Shown here: one piece after another, positions 9,332-17,122 of the stretch
Position numbering within the stretch: the first letter of the stretch is position 1
How the letters are laid out: each line of letters opens with the position of its first letter
Source: a virus
DNA length: 64,000 nt
Virus record (IMG/VR): IMGVR_UViG_3300028365_000002
Location: 1-64,000 of that record
Direction: 5' to 3' (one strand)
The notes under the pieces: generated by a model
Database searches by the model: none
Told to the model about the DNA's origin: nothing
What the model saw: the letters and a program-made list of their open reading frames with translations, nothing else
Translations under genes and position numbers: made by a program

Positions 9332-9620
9332 AATAAGACAGAGAAGAAAAAGTATTAAAAACTGGCTGATCAAAGTGCATACAGTATACGGTTCGCTAGG
9401 CGCACCCACTGTGGCAAAAGTCAAAAAGCAAAAAGCATAAGGATCCTATTTCCAGCCAGCAATATGCAGGCACAGTTAAGGCTAATAAGTGGCTGGGACA
9501 CAATCTTGCTATGATCAAACGATCTTAATTGAAAGTGTATGACCTCATACATGGTACCGGTCTTCTTTTATCTTTCTCCTCTGGGTAATTTACGCTTTCA
9601 ACGCATAATCACCAAACTGT
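9332..9620. other. Gene-free stretch between the 193-aa gene and its terminator
   Basis: About 290 bp with no convincing gene on either strand. The longest frame with an ATG is 49 codons on the minus strand from 9552, but its nearest GGAG is about 22 nt upstream, too far to be a normal ribosome site. A small hairpin (GTATGACCTCATAC) is present near 9537-9550. No tRNA fold was recognised. If transcribed from the 193-residue gene it would be a long 3' untranslated region ending at the terminator. Confidence 0.5.
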
Positions 9621-10202
9621 TTACAGGATACCAGCTGCTGTAAGTGCTGGTACACTGTCTGCGTCAACTTCAATTTGAGTCTTCACATTTAATTCAAGAA
9701 GTGTATCTTGTAACAAGAGCTTTCTCTTTTTCATTTCAGCAGCCTTCTTGCGGAATTCATCAATTTCAGCTACTTCGAAGATCGAAGTAGCAACTTCGTC
9801 TTCATTAGCGCTTGCAAAGCGGTAAGTATCGGCTGAGCCAGATTCTCTGCTTCTAATCTTGCCAAGCTTGCCGCGCATAACTTCTGCAGCAACACAAGGC
9901 TTTGATTTTGACAAACGTGTCATGTGCCCAATTTGTTTTTCAAGCAATGCTACCTCTGTAAGTATATCGTTAATACCTACAGCGGCGTTTGCTCTAGCAA
10001 CATTGCGTCGGATATCATATAATGCTGCAAGCATTACTTCGCGTGTTTCTGAATTCTCAGTGAATACAATTCTTGCCGCTGCAATTTTTTCATTTGGCTT
10101 TTCAAATTCATTAACACTAACATTTGTGTCAAGATCCAAAGCAGTAATTGCTTCATTGATTGCTGCTTGTACAGCGTTTGCCTTGCGTAGTGTAATTTTC
10201 AT
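9621..10202 (-). CDS. Conserved-looking helical protein of unknown function (193 aa)
   Basis: 193 residues, MKITLRKANAVQAAINEAIT at the N-terminus. It is mostly charged and helical, with likely coiled-coil stretches at about residues 40-100 (ETREVMLAALYDIRRNVARA) and 145-175 (EIDEFRKKAAEMKKRKLLLQ). No catalytic or membrane motif is visible. It forms its own transcription unit, with an ATTAAATA-like late motif upstream at 10229-10236 and a terminator at 9303-9331. It sits next to the capsid genes with only the homing endonuclease between. I recall proteins starting this way in marine T4-like phages but know no function for them. Confidence 0.75.
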   Translation of the reverse strand: MKITLRKANAVQAAINEAITALDLDTNVSVNEFEKPNEKIAAARIVFTENSETREVMLAALYDIRRNVARANAAVGINDILTEVALLEKQIGHMTRLSKSKPCVAAEVMRGKLGKIRSRESGSADTYRFASANEDEVATSIFEVAEIDEFRKKAAEMKKRKLLLQDTLLELNVKTQIEVDADSVPALTAAGIL

Positions 10203-10349
10203 GTGCCTATGTCTTCCTTGTTGTTATGTATTTAATATAACATCACATGCAGCAAAGGTCGACCTCTTTAACACTTAACCAAGAGAAATATATTTTTAAA
10301 TTATGTCTAATTATTTTTATAAATTTTATTTAATGTAGTTAAGATTAAT

Positions 10350-10378
10350 TTGATTTTTTGCATACTCAATGTTATAAT
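10350..10378 (+). promoter_or_regulatory. Sigma-70-type promoter for the homing endonuclease
   Basis: TTGATT at 10350-10355 and TATAAT at 10373-10378 are separated by exactly 17 bp. They lie about 50 bp before the endonuclease ATG on the plus strand. This host-type promoter would let the gene be expressed early, independent of the flanking late genes. A GTTAAATAC late-like motif follows at about 10382-10390. Confidence 0.6.
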
Positions 10379-10429
10379 AAAGTTAAATACAGCTAGTTAT
10401 ATAACAGGCTCAAAGGTATATAGAACAAT

Positions 10430-12016
10430 ATGAAACTTCAATTACAACAATTAATTAACCAATATCCAAAACACTATACTAGAATGATTAAAAAAGATAC
10501 TAATATTAACAAATTTGTAGAAACATTTATTGGAAATACAATTGCAGAAAAAGCATATAATGCATTACACAATCCTATAACACAATGTCCTCATGGCCAG
10601 CAATATAAATTTAAAGGAATAACCCAGGGATACTCCTTTTGTGGCAGGGCAAATGCGTGTAAATGTGCTAGAGAAAGTGTTTCTCTAGCAGTGTCTAATA
10701 CTAAGAAAAAGTTTACCGAAGAGAAAAAACAACAAATACAATCAAAAAAAATTAATAGCTTAAATAAAAAATACAATGTCAACAACGCAGGAAAATTAAA
10801 ACATGCTATACAAAATCATGCAGACTTTTATAATAATTCCGATAACGTAAATACAGTTGTATCAAAAGTACAACAAACAAAACTTATCAAATACGGAAAT
10901 TCTAATTACAATAATCCTGAAAAAATTAAACAGACTTTTAAAGAAAAGGATACTGTTTTTTGGCAACAGCGATTTCCTGAAAAAGATATTTCAACATTAC
11001 ATGATAAATTGGCATTAAAAAAAATGTTTGAAACTATACCCATTACTGACATTGCAACAACACTTGGCGTTCATATACAAACCGTTTATCAGTACCTCAA
11101 TAAGCATAAAATTAAAAGTCCTTACCAGAGCTCGTATGAGCAAGAAATAGTATTGTTTTTGCAGAGTTTAGGAATTACAAACATAATACGCAACACACGG
11201 AAACTGTTACCTAGCGGCAAGGAAATTGATATTTATTTGCCGGACTACCGTTTAGCAATTGAATTTAACGGAATTTATTGGCACCACGAAGATATAAGTC
11301 ACATCACTCGGTCTTATCACAAAAACAAGTTTATAGAAGCCGAGTATTTAGGAATACAGCTAATTACTATCTTTTCAAACTTTTGGAACACGCGCAAAGA
11401 TATTGTAAAACAATCTTTAATAAATAAACTAGGCTTAGATACTCAATCGATTTATGCCAGACAAACAGTAGTCAGACTGATATCTGCAAAACATACAACA
11501 GAGTTTTTAAATAAAAATCATATACAAGGATACACGCCGGCTTCGGTATGCTACGGATTATTTGATCATAACGATATATTAGTTGCTGTAATGACGTTCT
11601 CGCGTTCACGCATTGCACTAGGCAAGCAAACTCGGGGATTTGAATTAGTAAGATATGCTAGTGCGTTACGGGTAGTTGGAGGCGCAGGAAAATTATTAGC
11701 AGCATTTTGTAAAGAATATCCTGATCAAGCAGTGTATTCTTACAGCAACAACGAATGGAGCAACGGCAGTTTGTATAAAACACTTGGGTTTGATTTAGAA
11801 AGAGACATTGATGTTAGCTATTGGTATATTCATCCAAGAGAAGAAAAACTAATGCACCGGTTTAATTTTTCAAAACAAAAGTTAATTAAAAAAGGATACG
11901 ATAAATTAAAAACAGAAAAAGAAATATGCAAAGAAATTGGGTTACTTAAAGTGTGGGATTGCGGCAAGCGGCGATGGATGTTAGAATCTAGTAATTCACG
12001 AAAATCAGGGTTATAA
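10430..12016 (+). CDS. Free-standing homing endonuclease, EDxHD (Vsr-like) family
   Basis: 528 residues. The N-terminal ~230 are basic and helical, with a helix-turn-helix-like segment near 190-215 (ITDIATTLGVHIQTVYQYL). The nuclease core follows: YEQEIVLFLQSLG (~236-248), KEIDIYLPDYRLAIEFNG (~263-280) and YWHH (~283-286). That gives the E...D...E...H order of EDxHD/PD-(D/E)XK phage homing enzymes, a family including cyanophage F-CphI. Residues ~345-500 carry a second module (FELVRYASALRVVGGAGKLL, YSYSNNEWSNGSLYKTLGF, KVWDCGKRRW) found at the C-terminus of many phage homing proteins. It lies on the plus strand between minus-strand late genes, beside the gp23 capsid gene. That is typical of a mobile element that spreads by cutting a neighbouring essential gene in intein/intron-free relatives. 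The ribosome site is weak. Confidence 0.85.
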   Translation: MKLQLQQLINQYPKHYTRMIKKDTNINKFVETFIGNTIAEKAYNALHNPITQCPHGQQYKFKGITQGYSFCGRANACKCARESVSLAVSNTKKKFTEEKKQQIQSKKINSLNKKYNVNNAGKLKHAIQNHADFYNNSDNVNTVVSKVQQTKLIKYGNSNYNNPEKIKQTFKEKDTVFWQQRFPEKDISTLHDKLALKKMFETIPITDIATTLGVHIQTVYQYLNKHKIKSPYQSSYEQEIVLFLQSLGITNIIRNTRKLLPSGKEIDIYLPDYRLAIEFNGIYWHHEDISHITRSYHKNKFIEAEYLGIQLITIFSNFWNTRKDIVKQSLINKLGLDTQSIYARQTVVRLISAKHTTEFLNKNHIQGYTPASVCYGLFDHNDILVAVMTFSRSRIALGKQTRGFELVRYASALRVVGGAGKLLAAFCKEYPDQAVYSYSNNEWSNGSLYKTLGFDLERDIDVSYWYIHPREEKLMHRFNFSKQKLIKKGYDKLKTEKEICKEIGLLKVWDCGKRRWMLESSNSRKSGL

Positions 12017-12036
12017 GCACAATAATTCAAAAGAAA

Positions 12037-12052
12037 AGGCCCCAAGGGGCCT
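12037..12052 (-). terminator. gp23: Rho-independent terminator after gp23
   Basis: AGGCCCC, a two-base loop and GGGGCCT form a 7-bp GC-rich stem. On the minus strand it is followed by TTTTCTTTT, as expected for a terminator 25 bp after the capsid gene stop. It also separates gp23 from the convergent homing endonuclease gene. Confidence 0.85.
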
Positions 12053-12076
12053 AATCTTGTTTTCTTGTTGCTACGT

Positions 12077-13258
12077 TTAGCTAAAGCTAAGATTACCAGT
12101 GTTGACTCCAACAACACCCAGGTAGTCAGCTGCGTTACCAAGTGATGACGCAGTGTTAGTTAGTTCTACATAACCATACCGTGTCATAAAGCTAACCACT
12201 GGCTCGAATGTTTGTGGATCAAGCACAACGCCGGAACTCATTAGTGGAATGTATGGGCAATAGAAGGCCGCTGCATCTGATTCACTTGTTCCTTTGTAGC
12301 CAATGATCACATCATCTGAAGTTGCATATGTGTTGACATATACTTTCATTGCGTTGTTAAGAGTACCGACCATTTTAGTGTTGGTTGGTGCTTCAAATGT
12401 GCCTTCGGTAGTACGAGCAAATGCCGAAGTAGTTGCTGACTGTAGAAGTGTAAGAACAGTTGGGGAAACAACTGCCCAGTTACCTGCACCGCGACGAGTA
12501 CGCTGAGCGATTAGGTTTGATACTCTGTTGATCTGAACAGCTAGTGCAGCATGCTCGTCACCGACAAAGGTAGCAGTACCGGATACTGCTGCTTGATCGT
12601 AAGTTTCTACAGCAGAACCAGCTAGTGAGCGCAGGCTGCGTAGTACTTCTTGATCAATTTCAGCAGTAATTTCTTGTGCAAGAGCAGCCATGATTTCTGC
12701 TTCTACGTCGATGCCATGCATCGCTTGTGCGTCTTGTGCAGCTTCAAAAGTCCAACGTGCTGATAGCTTACGTGATTTAGCTTCAACAGTCTGCTTGAGG
12801 ATCTGGATAGACATCCTGTTACCAGCAACGCCTTCGAGCGCCGCAGTATTTGCCGGACGACCATTGCCAGTGCCAATGTTACCTGAGTAACCTTCAGCAA
12901 TCTTGAATGGACTTAGGGCTTCTTCACCAGCTGTTACGTTTCCGCCGACACCGTCAGTGAAGCCGTCACTGTAACGCACACGTAGAGTGTGAATCTGCGA
13001 TACTGGTCCCTGCATTGGCTGTACACCAACAAGCTCGTTTGCAATAACAGTAGGCATAACACGTCTAATCACTGGAAGGATTACACGGTGTAGTGTTGCG
13101 ATATTACCAGCAGAAGTGGCACCGGCAGTTGCACTTTCTGAAAGATACTTACGAGTATTTTCCAGTGTAACATTCATTACTGCTTTTTTGTTGCCTGCAA
13201 GGCCTTCAAGAAGGGCACCCTTGGTCTCCTGCCATCTACTTTCTAATAGTTCTGACAT
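12077..13258 (-). CDS. gp23: Major capsid protein gp23
   Basis: 393 residues forming the hexameric shell. The signature gp23 region is clear: VILPVIRRVMPTVIANELVG followed by VQPMQGPVSQIHTLRVRY (residues ~58-95). The C-terminal segment PQTFEPVVSFMTRYGYVEL is also diagnostic. It is the last gene of the head module and ends at a strong terminator. T4 gp23 has 521 residues and is cleaved by gp21 after an N-terminal propeptide. Here the region before the conserved core is only ~55 residues (LLEGLAG, then NVTLENTRKYLSES) and the middle is compact, so part of the T4 insertion domain seems absent. ATG at 13258 follows a GGAGAATC ribosome site, 12 bp from the gp22 stop. Confidence 0.95.
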   Translation of the reverse strand: MSELLESRWQETKGALLEGLAGNKKAVMNVTLENTRKYLSESATAGATSAGNIATLHRVILPVIRRVMPTVIANELVGVQPMQGPVSQIHTLRVRYSDGFTDGVGGNVTAGEEALSPFKIAEGYSGNIGTGNGRPANTAALEGVAGNRMSIQILKQTVEAKSRKLSARWTFEAAQDAQAMHGIDVEAEIMAALAQEITAEIDQEVLRSLRSLAGSAVETYDQAAVSGTATFVGDEHAALAVQINRVSNLIAQRTRRGAGNWAVVSPTVLTLLQSATTSAFARTTEGTFEAPTNTKMVGTLNNAMKVYVNTYATSDDVIIGYKGTSESDAAAFYCPYIPLMSSGVVLDPQTFEPVVSFMTRYGYVELTNTASSLGNAADYLGVVGVNTGNLSFS

Positions 13259-13270
13259 TTTTGATTCTCC

Positions 13271-14359
13271 TTATTTCAATCCTGCAAGACGACGTATGTC
13301 TAATACATTTGTGTCTGCTGTTGATGTCATGTGTTCTTGTTTACGATTGCCTGTGATTTCTTTGCCTTCTTTAAGGGGTGCCTTTTGTCTTGCGCGAGGA
13401 TGCCCATCTATTACAGATGGAAGGTACTTGTTAAACGAACTTTGCAGTCTGTTTGTTTGTACCGATTCTAACAAGTCGTTCATTATTGCCTTTTGACTCT
13501 TGTTTAAGGGGCCAGTGAGGTCGTTTAGTACTTTTGCTCTGTCTCTAGATTCAACTAGGTGCTTGACTTCGTTATTCTTTGATTCTGCTAAGTTCTTTGC
13601 TTTAACGGCAAAGGCTTTGGCTTCTGCAAGCTGTTTGTCTTTTGCATTAAGTACCTTTAGTAGTTTCTTGGTTTCTGACTTCTCATTTAAGTGACTGTTC
13701 AGATATTCACCAGCAAACGCCTCAAATATTTTACGACCAAAGTCGTTCATGCGTGCAACTTCGATATCTTCTTTAAGTTGAAGAATTTCGGAACGTAGTC
13801 CCTTTTCAACTGTTTCGGATAGTGCAGTTACGCTTCTGTTAATAAAGTCTTGCTTAACTTTAGCAAAGTGCGATTTGGATTCTCTTACGAGACGTACTTT
13901 AGTTTCTGCAAGGTCGTTTTTATCTTCCTGGAATTCAGCAAGTTCTTTTGCAAGTTGCTCTACAACAAAATCTTCAAGTACAGCAAATTTAGTTGCTGTT
14001 GTCTTTTGATCGTTGTGTAGTTCAGAAATTTCACCAGCAAGTTGTTCCATTACAAAGCGCTTCATTAATTTTGCGTCTTCACGCATCTTAATTGCATACT
14101 TTGCTTTAGCTTCAGCTAGCTGTTTGCGGTCTTCATTGAATTCTACCATTTCCTCTATGAGCTTTTCGCTCACAACAGTATCAATTGCTTCGATCATAGC
14201 ACTTTTATCATGCTCATATTTCTTAGCAAATTCTTCACGAAGTGCCGTTGTTACCTGTTTGCGGTTTTCTACAACCTTAATGTCCCAGGCTTCTTGAATC
14301 TCTGATTTCATTTGCTCAGATATCGCGTCACTCTCTAAAAGGGCTTTTAGTGCTTCCAT
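13271..14359 (-). CDS. gp22: Prohead core scaffolding protein gp22
   Basis: 362 residues, almost entirely charged and helical, with long predicted coiled-coil stretches (about 60-260; EDRKQLAEAKAKYAIKMRED, KELAEFQEDKNDLAETKVRL). This fits T4 gp22, the main internal scaffold of the prohead that gp21 later degrades. The C-terminus NVLDIRRLAGLK also looks like other marine gp22 ends. It lies between gp21 and gp23 as in T4, with 12-bp spacers on both sides and a GGAGAAAAT ribosome site. Confidence 0.9.
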   Translation of the reverse strand: MEALKALLESDAISEQMKSEIQEAWDIKVVENRKQVTTALREEFAKKYEHDKSAMIEAIDTVVSEKLIEEMVEFNEDRKQLAEAKAKYAIKMREDAKLMKRFVMEQLAGEISELHNDQKTTATKFAVLEDFVVEQLAKELAEFQEDKNDLAETKVRLVRESKSHFAKVKQDFINRSVTALSETVEKGLRSEILQLKEDIEVARMNDFGRKIFEAFAGEYLNSHLNEKSETKKLLKVLNAKDKQLAEAKAFAVKAKNLAESKNNEVKHLVESRDRAKVLNDLTGPLNKSQKAIMNDLLESVQTNRLQSSFNKYLPSVIDGHPRARQKAPLKEGKEITGNRKQEHMTSTADTNVLDIRRLAGLK

Positions 14360-14371
14360 TATTTTCTCCTT

Positions 14372-14995
14372 TTAATTGAGTCTGTCTATTATGTTCAATA
14401 GACTCTCTGCAATGTATTTTTGTGCCTGTGGGTTGCCTGTTACTTCTTTACTTCGCATAAATGCTTTATAACCGCCTCGTTGATTCATAAGGTGCTCATA
14501 AATTGGTGTTGGGTATGCACCCGGAGCACTGGGTTGTGCCACTACATCAACAGTAATAATTTCAAATTCTGATACTTCGCCGCTGCCGTCTTCTTTAACG
14601 TTGCCACTTCCACGCGATGAAACACCTAGTTTAACACCCGCTTCGAGCATTGTTTGAACTAGTTGTCCCATCGGTGTAGGAAGTATCTTTAGTTTACCAT
14701 AACCATTTGGGCCATCCATCCACATTTCTGTGATCATATGACTTACGCGGTCTAGGTTGATATTAAGGCCTTCAGGATGATCTACTTCACCGAGAACTGA
14801 GTATCCTCCGCTAACCTGATCGTTAAGAGTTCTGACAGCCCTGCCAATTTCATTTACGGGATACAAACGTTGATTTGCGTTACGTATTCCGCCTTGAATA
14901 ACAATACCCTTCATATGAAGAGTTTTGCCATCTTCGGCAGACTCAACTATCATTTTAGCCTGGTCGAAACTAAGACTCTCTGTTAAGAAATTCAT
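14372..14995 (-). CDS. gp21: Prohead core protease gp21
   Basis: 207 residues. This serine protease matures the head by cutting gp22, gp23 and core proteins. The family catalytic features are visible: GEVDHPEG with His73, and GVSSRGSG with Ser126/Ser127, followed by a conserved 'TVDVVAQPSAPGA' strand (~148-160). N-terminus MNFLTESLSF and length match T4 gp21 (212 residues). It sits between the acidic core gene and gp22, in the T4 order. Confidence 0.95.
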   Translation of the reverse strand: MNFLTESLSFDQAKMIVESAEDGKTLHMKGIVIQGGIRNANQRLYPVNEIGRAVRTLNDQVSGGYSVLGEVDHPEGLNINLDRVSHMITEMWMDGPNGYGKLKILPTPMGQLVQTMLEAGVKLGVSSRGSGNVKEDGSGEVSEFEIITVDVVAQPSAPGAYPTPIYEHLMNQRGGYKAFMRSKEVTGNPQAQKYIAESLLNIIDRLN

Positions 14996-15017
14996 CTGTT
15001 GTCCTTACCTTCTTGCC

Positions 15018-16037
15018 TTACTTCTTGCGCACAGTAGTTTTGATTGTACTACCAGCGCCTCTGTCGGCAGTTTCTGGCTTGCCTTTCTTTTCGGCGCCAT
15101 GACCTGGTTCATTCTTCTTAAAAGAAGATTTCCCAGCCTTCCCGCCTGGAACGTTTATATTCCCTGCGTTATCTGTTTTTGGGTTACCTTTAAACACACT
15201 TTGGCCCTTCAAGTGACCCTTGTTTGCTTCAGTTGGAGTTTCTGTGTCTGTGCGTAGTATGTTAGCAGATGATCCTCCCATGTCATTCTTCGAAGCAACT
15301 GTTGACTTGGAGTTTGCTCCGTTGTCGCCGCCAATTTTGGAACCTAATTCACCGCCTTGAACTTTTTCAACATACTCGCGCATTTGTTCGCCAGCGCTTT
15401 TTGGTCCTCTTGGAGATTTTGATGATTCATAAGCAAATGATTCTTCTTCAGCTTCGTCTTCTTCAGCTTCTTCTTCTTCGCCTTCTTCTTCGCCTTCTTC
15501 TTCTTCGTCATTTCCAAATGGATTTGCTTCGTCATCGCCGTCGTTGCCGATTATGTCTTGAAATTCTGATCTTAGCTTTTCCAATGCATCTGCAAGGTCA
15601 TCAATTGCTGCCAATGGGCCGGCACCACCCTCGTCGTTCATCATGTCGTCCATGCCATCGTCTGGATCCATTTCACCGTCTTCGTCGTCCATGCCAACGT
15701 CGCTTATCATGTTATCAGTAGCGTCGCCGCCCATCATTGATGGATCTTCTTCGGACATATTGTTAAGACCAAACATTTCGTCTAGGTCTTCCTCGTCGTC
15801 CTTGTCTTCGTAAGAGCCTTCGGATACTTCCTCGTCATCAAGATCGTCCTCTTCAGCTTCGTCAAGGTCGTCCTCTTCTTCTTCATCTAGATCTTCGTCT
15901 TCATCAGACTCGATGATATTTTGATAAATTGCTCTTGATTTCTCTACCACAATCTCGTGGAATAATTCTTCGGCACCGGCTCTGTCTTCATTAATAAGAC
16001 GCTCTACCATTTGTTCAAATTTGCTACGTTCAGTCAT
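15018..16037 (-). CDS. Acidic prohead core protein, gp67-like
   Basis: I place the start at the ATG at 16037 (MTERSKFEQMVERL...), which has a clear AGGAGAAC ribosome site, rather than 10 codons earlier; this gives 339 residues. Residues 1-55 (MVERLINEDRAGAEELFHEI...IYQNIIESDEDEDLDEEEED) have the same plan as T4 gp67: a short helix, then a Glu/Asp run. T4 gp67 is 80 residues and is an internal core protein cut to internal peptides. Here the acidic region is expanded to ~200 residues, followed by a basic Gly/Lys/Ser-rich tail (KGKPETADRGAG, TTVRKK). Its place between gp20 and gp21 is that of T4 genes 67/68. The assignment to gp67 is inference from position and composition. Confidence 0.7.
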   Translation of the reverse strand: MTERSKFEQMVERLINEDRAGAEELFHEIVVEKSRAIYQNIIESDEDEDLDEEEEDDLDEAEEDDLDDEEVSEGSYEDKDDEEDLDEMFGLNNMSEEDPSMMGGDATDNMISDVGMDDEDGEMDPDDGMDDMMNDEGGAGPLAAIDDLADALEKLRSEFQDIIGNDGDDEANPFGNDEEEEGEEEGEEEEAEEDEAEEESFAYESSKSPRGPKSAGEQMREYVEKVQGGELGSKIGGDNGANSKSTVASKNDMGGSSANILRTDTETPTEANKGHLKGQSVFKGNPKTDNAGNINVPGGKAGKSSFKKNEPGHGAEKKGKPETADRGAGSTIKTTVRKK

Positions 16038-16101
16038 GTTGTTCTCCTGTATGTCCAAGGCTGTCAATTGTATTTACATACAATTAAAAAAAGTATGCCG
16101 A

Positions 16102-16123
16102 AATGGGCCCAAACGAGCCCATT
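16102..16123 (-). terminator. Possible terminator before the gp67-like gene
   Basis: AATGGGC and GCCCATT form a 7-bp stem with an 8-base loop just after the stop of the MptE-like gene at 16136. On the minus strand a run of seven T follows, but about 10 bases after the stem, so termination may be partial. Confidence 0.4.
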
Positions 16124-16135
16124 CATTTATTTACC

Positions 16136-16852
16136 TTATACTAGTCTAAATCTCTTCTTAAAATTTTCAACTGTTATATGAGTAAGATTAGGTATTCCTA
16201 TTAACGTGTCGGGTATAAATGAAGTTGCTGTTTCAATTACACGTATGTATTTAACCGTTGTATTTCTTTTAATGCAACTTGTTGTTTGTTTTTGCCAGTT
16301 TCCAAAGTAAGTTGCTCTGTCGTTGACATTTTTATAGTTAGCCGATCCCGAGTACACGTTGTTCACTAATTCATTTTTGTTTCCAATACCTTTGTAATCA
16401 AATCCTAAAATATAAATTGTTTTATTTTCGTGGGTGCTTGCTAAATTTAATGCACTTGGGCCGCTGCTCCATCCTAAGTTCGGGTCAAATAAATTTAATC
16501 CTACAATCTCTTTTGAGTATTTGTTTGTATTAGTCCACACAGAATGTAGTTTGTGATACCCAGCAGTTGCAATTTCTCTAACCATCTTAGTATCAACTGC
16601 AATCAGGTAGTCGGGCGAAAATTCTCTATACAGTGCGTTGCAGCCATATGTAATTCCATGAATTCCAAGGTCAAATGGATTGATACTCTGTCGACTAACC
16701 CCGTTGCCTAACACAAATGCAACACTAGTGTATGTGGTTGTTGGAATTATTTTTTCAACAATTAAGTTTTGTTCACGGATTACAGCTTTTTCGTCACGCT
16801 TCCTGTTTTTACGTTGTTGTGTTGTTTCGTTTGGTAAAAGATCTTTGGTCAA
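16136..16852 (-). CDS. MptE/DUF115-like Rossmann protein of unknown function
   Basis: I choose the TTG at 16852 as start (MTKDLLPNETTQQRKNRK...). AAGGAGA overlaps the upstream stop and stands 6 nt before it, giving 238 residues. The core has VAFVLGNGVSR (~45), ITYGCNALYREFSPDYLIAV (~67-87), a WTN motif, GWSSGPSALNLA (~127-138), IYILGFDYKG (~145-154) and a later FGNWQKQ. This GNG...D...GLD-like layout resembles the MptE/DUF115 nucleotide-binding fold, a comparison made by eye. I recall similar genes beside gp20/gp21 in marine myoviruses. T4 has no equivalent, and the substrate and role are unknown. A virion or head-assembly link is suggested only by position. Confidence 0.7.
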   Translation of the reverse strand: MTKDLLPNETTQQRKNRKRDEKAVIREQNLIVEKIIPTTTYTSVAFVLGNGVSRQSINPFDLGIHGITYGCNALYREFSPDYLIAVDTKMVREIATAGYHKLHSVWTNTNKYSKEIVGLNLFDPNLGWSSGPSALNLASTHENKTIYILGFDYKGIGNKNELVNNVYSGSANYKNVNDRATYFGNWQKQTTSCIKRNTTVKYIRVIETATSFIPDTLIGIPNLTHITVENFKKRFRLV

Positions 16853-16862
16853 AAGAATCTCC

Positions 16863-17114
16863 TTACATTGGAGGTTGCTCTTGCATCTGCGCAGCAATGC
16901 CGTACATTGCTTTAATGTGATCCAAGTCTTTATTAGCTTCTTTTCTATGCATGTCGTCTGCGCGCCGGGCCTTGTTTATGTCTTTTAAGGTAAGTCTCGT
17001 TTTGCGCAAGTCATCAATGTCCATAATGGAATCGTCTTCGCCTGCGTCATAACGTTCGTCGTCAACGGGCTCCATTGTCTCTTTGTCAAAGTAATATAAT
17101 TCACGTATTATCAT
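16863..17114 (-). CDS. Small charged protein between gp20 and the core genes (83 aa)
   Basis: 83 residues starting MIIRELYYFDKETMEPVDDE, with a central acidic segment (DAGEDDSIMDIDDL) and a helical basic half (KTRLTLKDINKARRADDMHR, then DHIKAMYGIAAQ). It sits 8 bp after the portal gene and its stop overlaps the ribosome site of the MptE-like gene, so translation is likely coupled. The position is that of small prohead core genes in T4, but I see no sequence likeness to gp67 or gp68. A CATAAATA late motif (17120-17127) is so close to the ATG that a transcript from it would be nearly leaderless, so the gene is probably read from upstream. Confidence 0.75.
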   Translation of the reverse strand: MIIRELYYFDKETMEPVDDERYDAGEDDSIMDIDDLRKTRLTLKDINKARRADDMHRKEANKDLDHIKAMYGIAAQMQEQPPM

Positions 17115-17122
17115 ACTATTAT

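Noticed and set aside
9405-9552. 49-codon minus-strand ORF (MYEVIHFQLRS...)
   Set aside because: The nearest GGAG is about 22 nt from the ATG, the composition is Cys-rich and unlike its neighbours, and there is no promoter.
15269-15721. 150-codon plus-strand frame opposite the acidic core gene
   Set aside because: Antisense of GAA/GAT codon runs giving Leu/Arg-rich sequence; no start signals.
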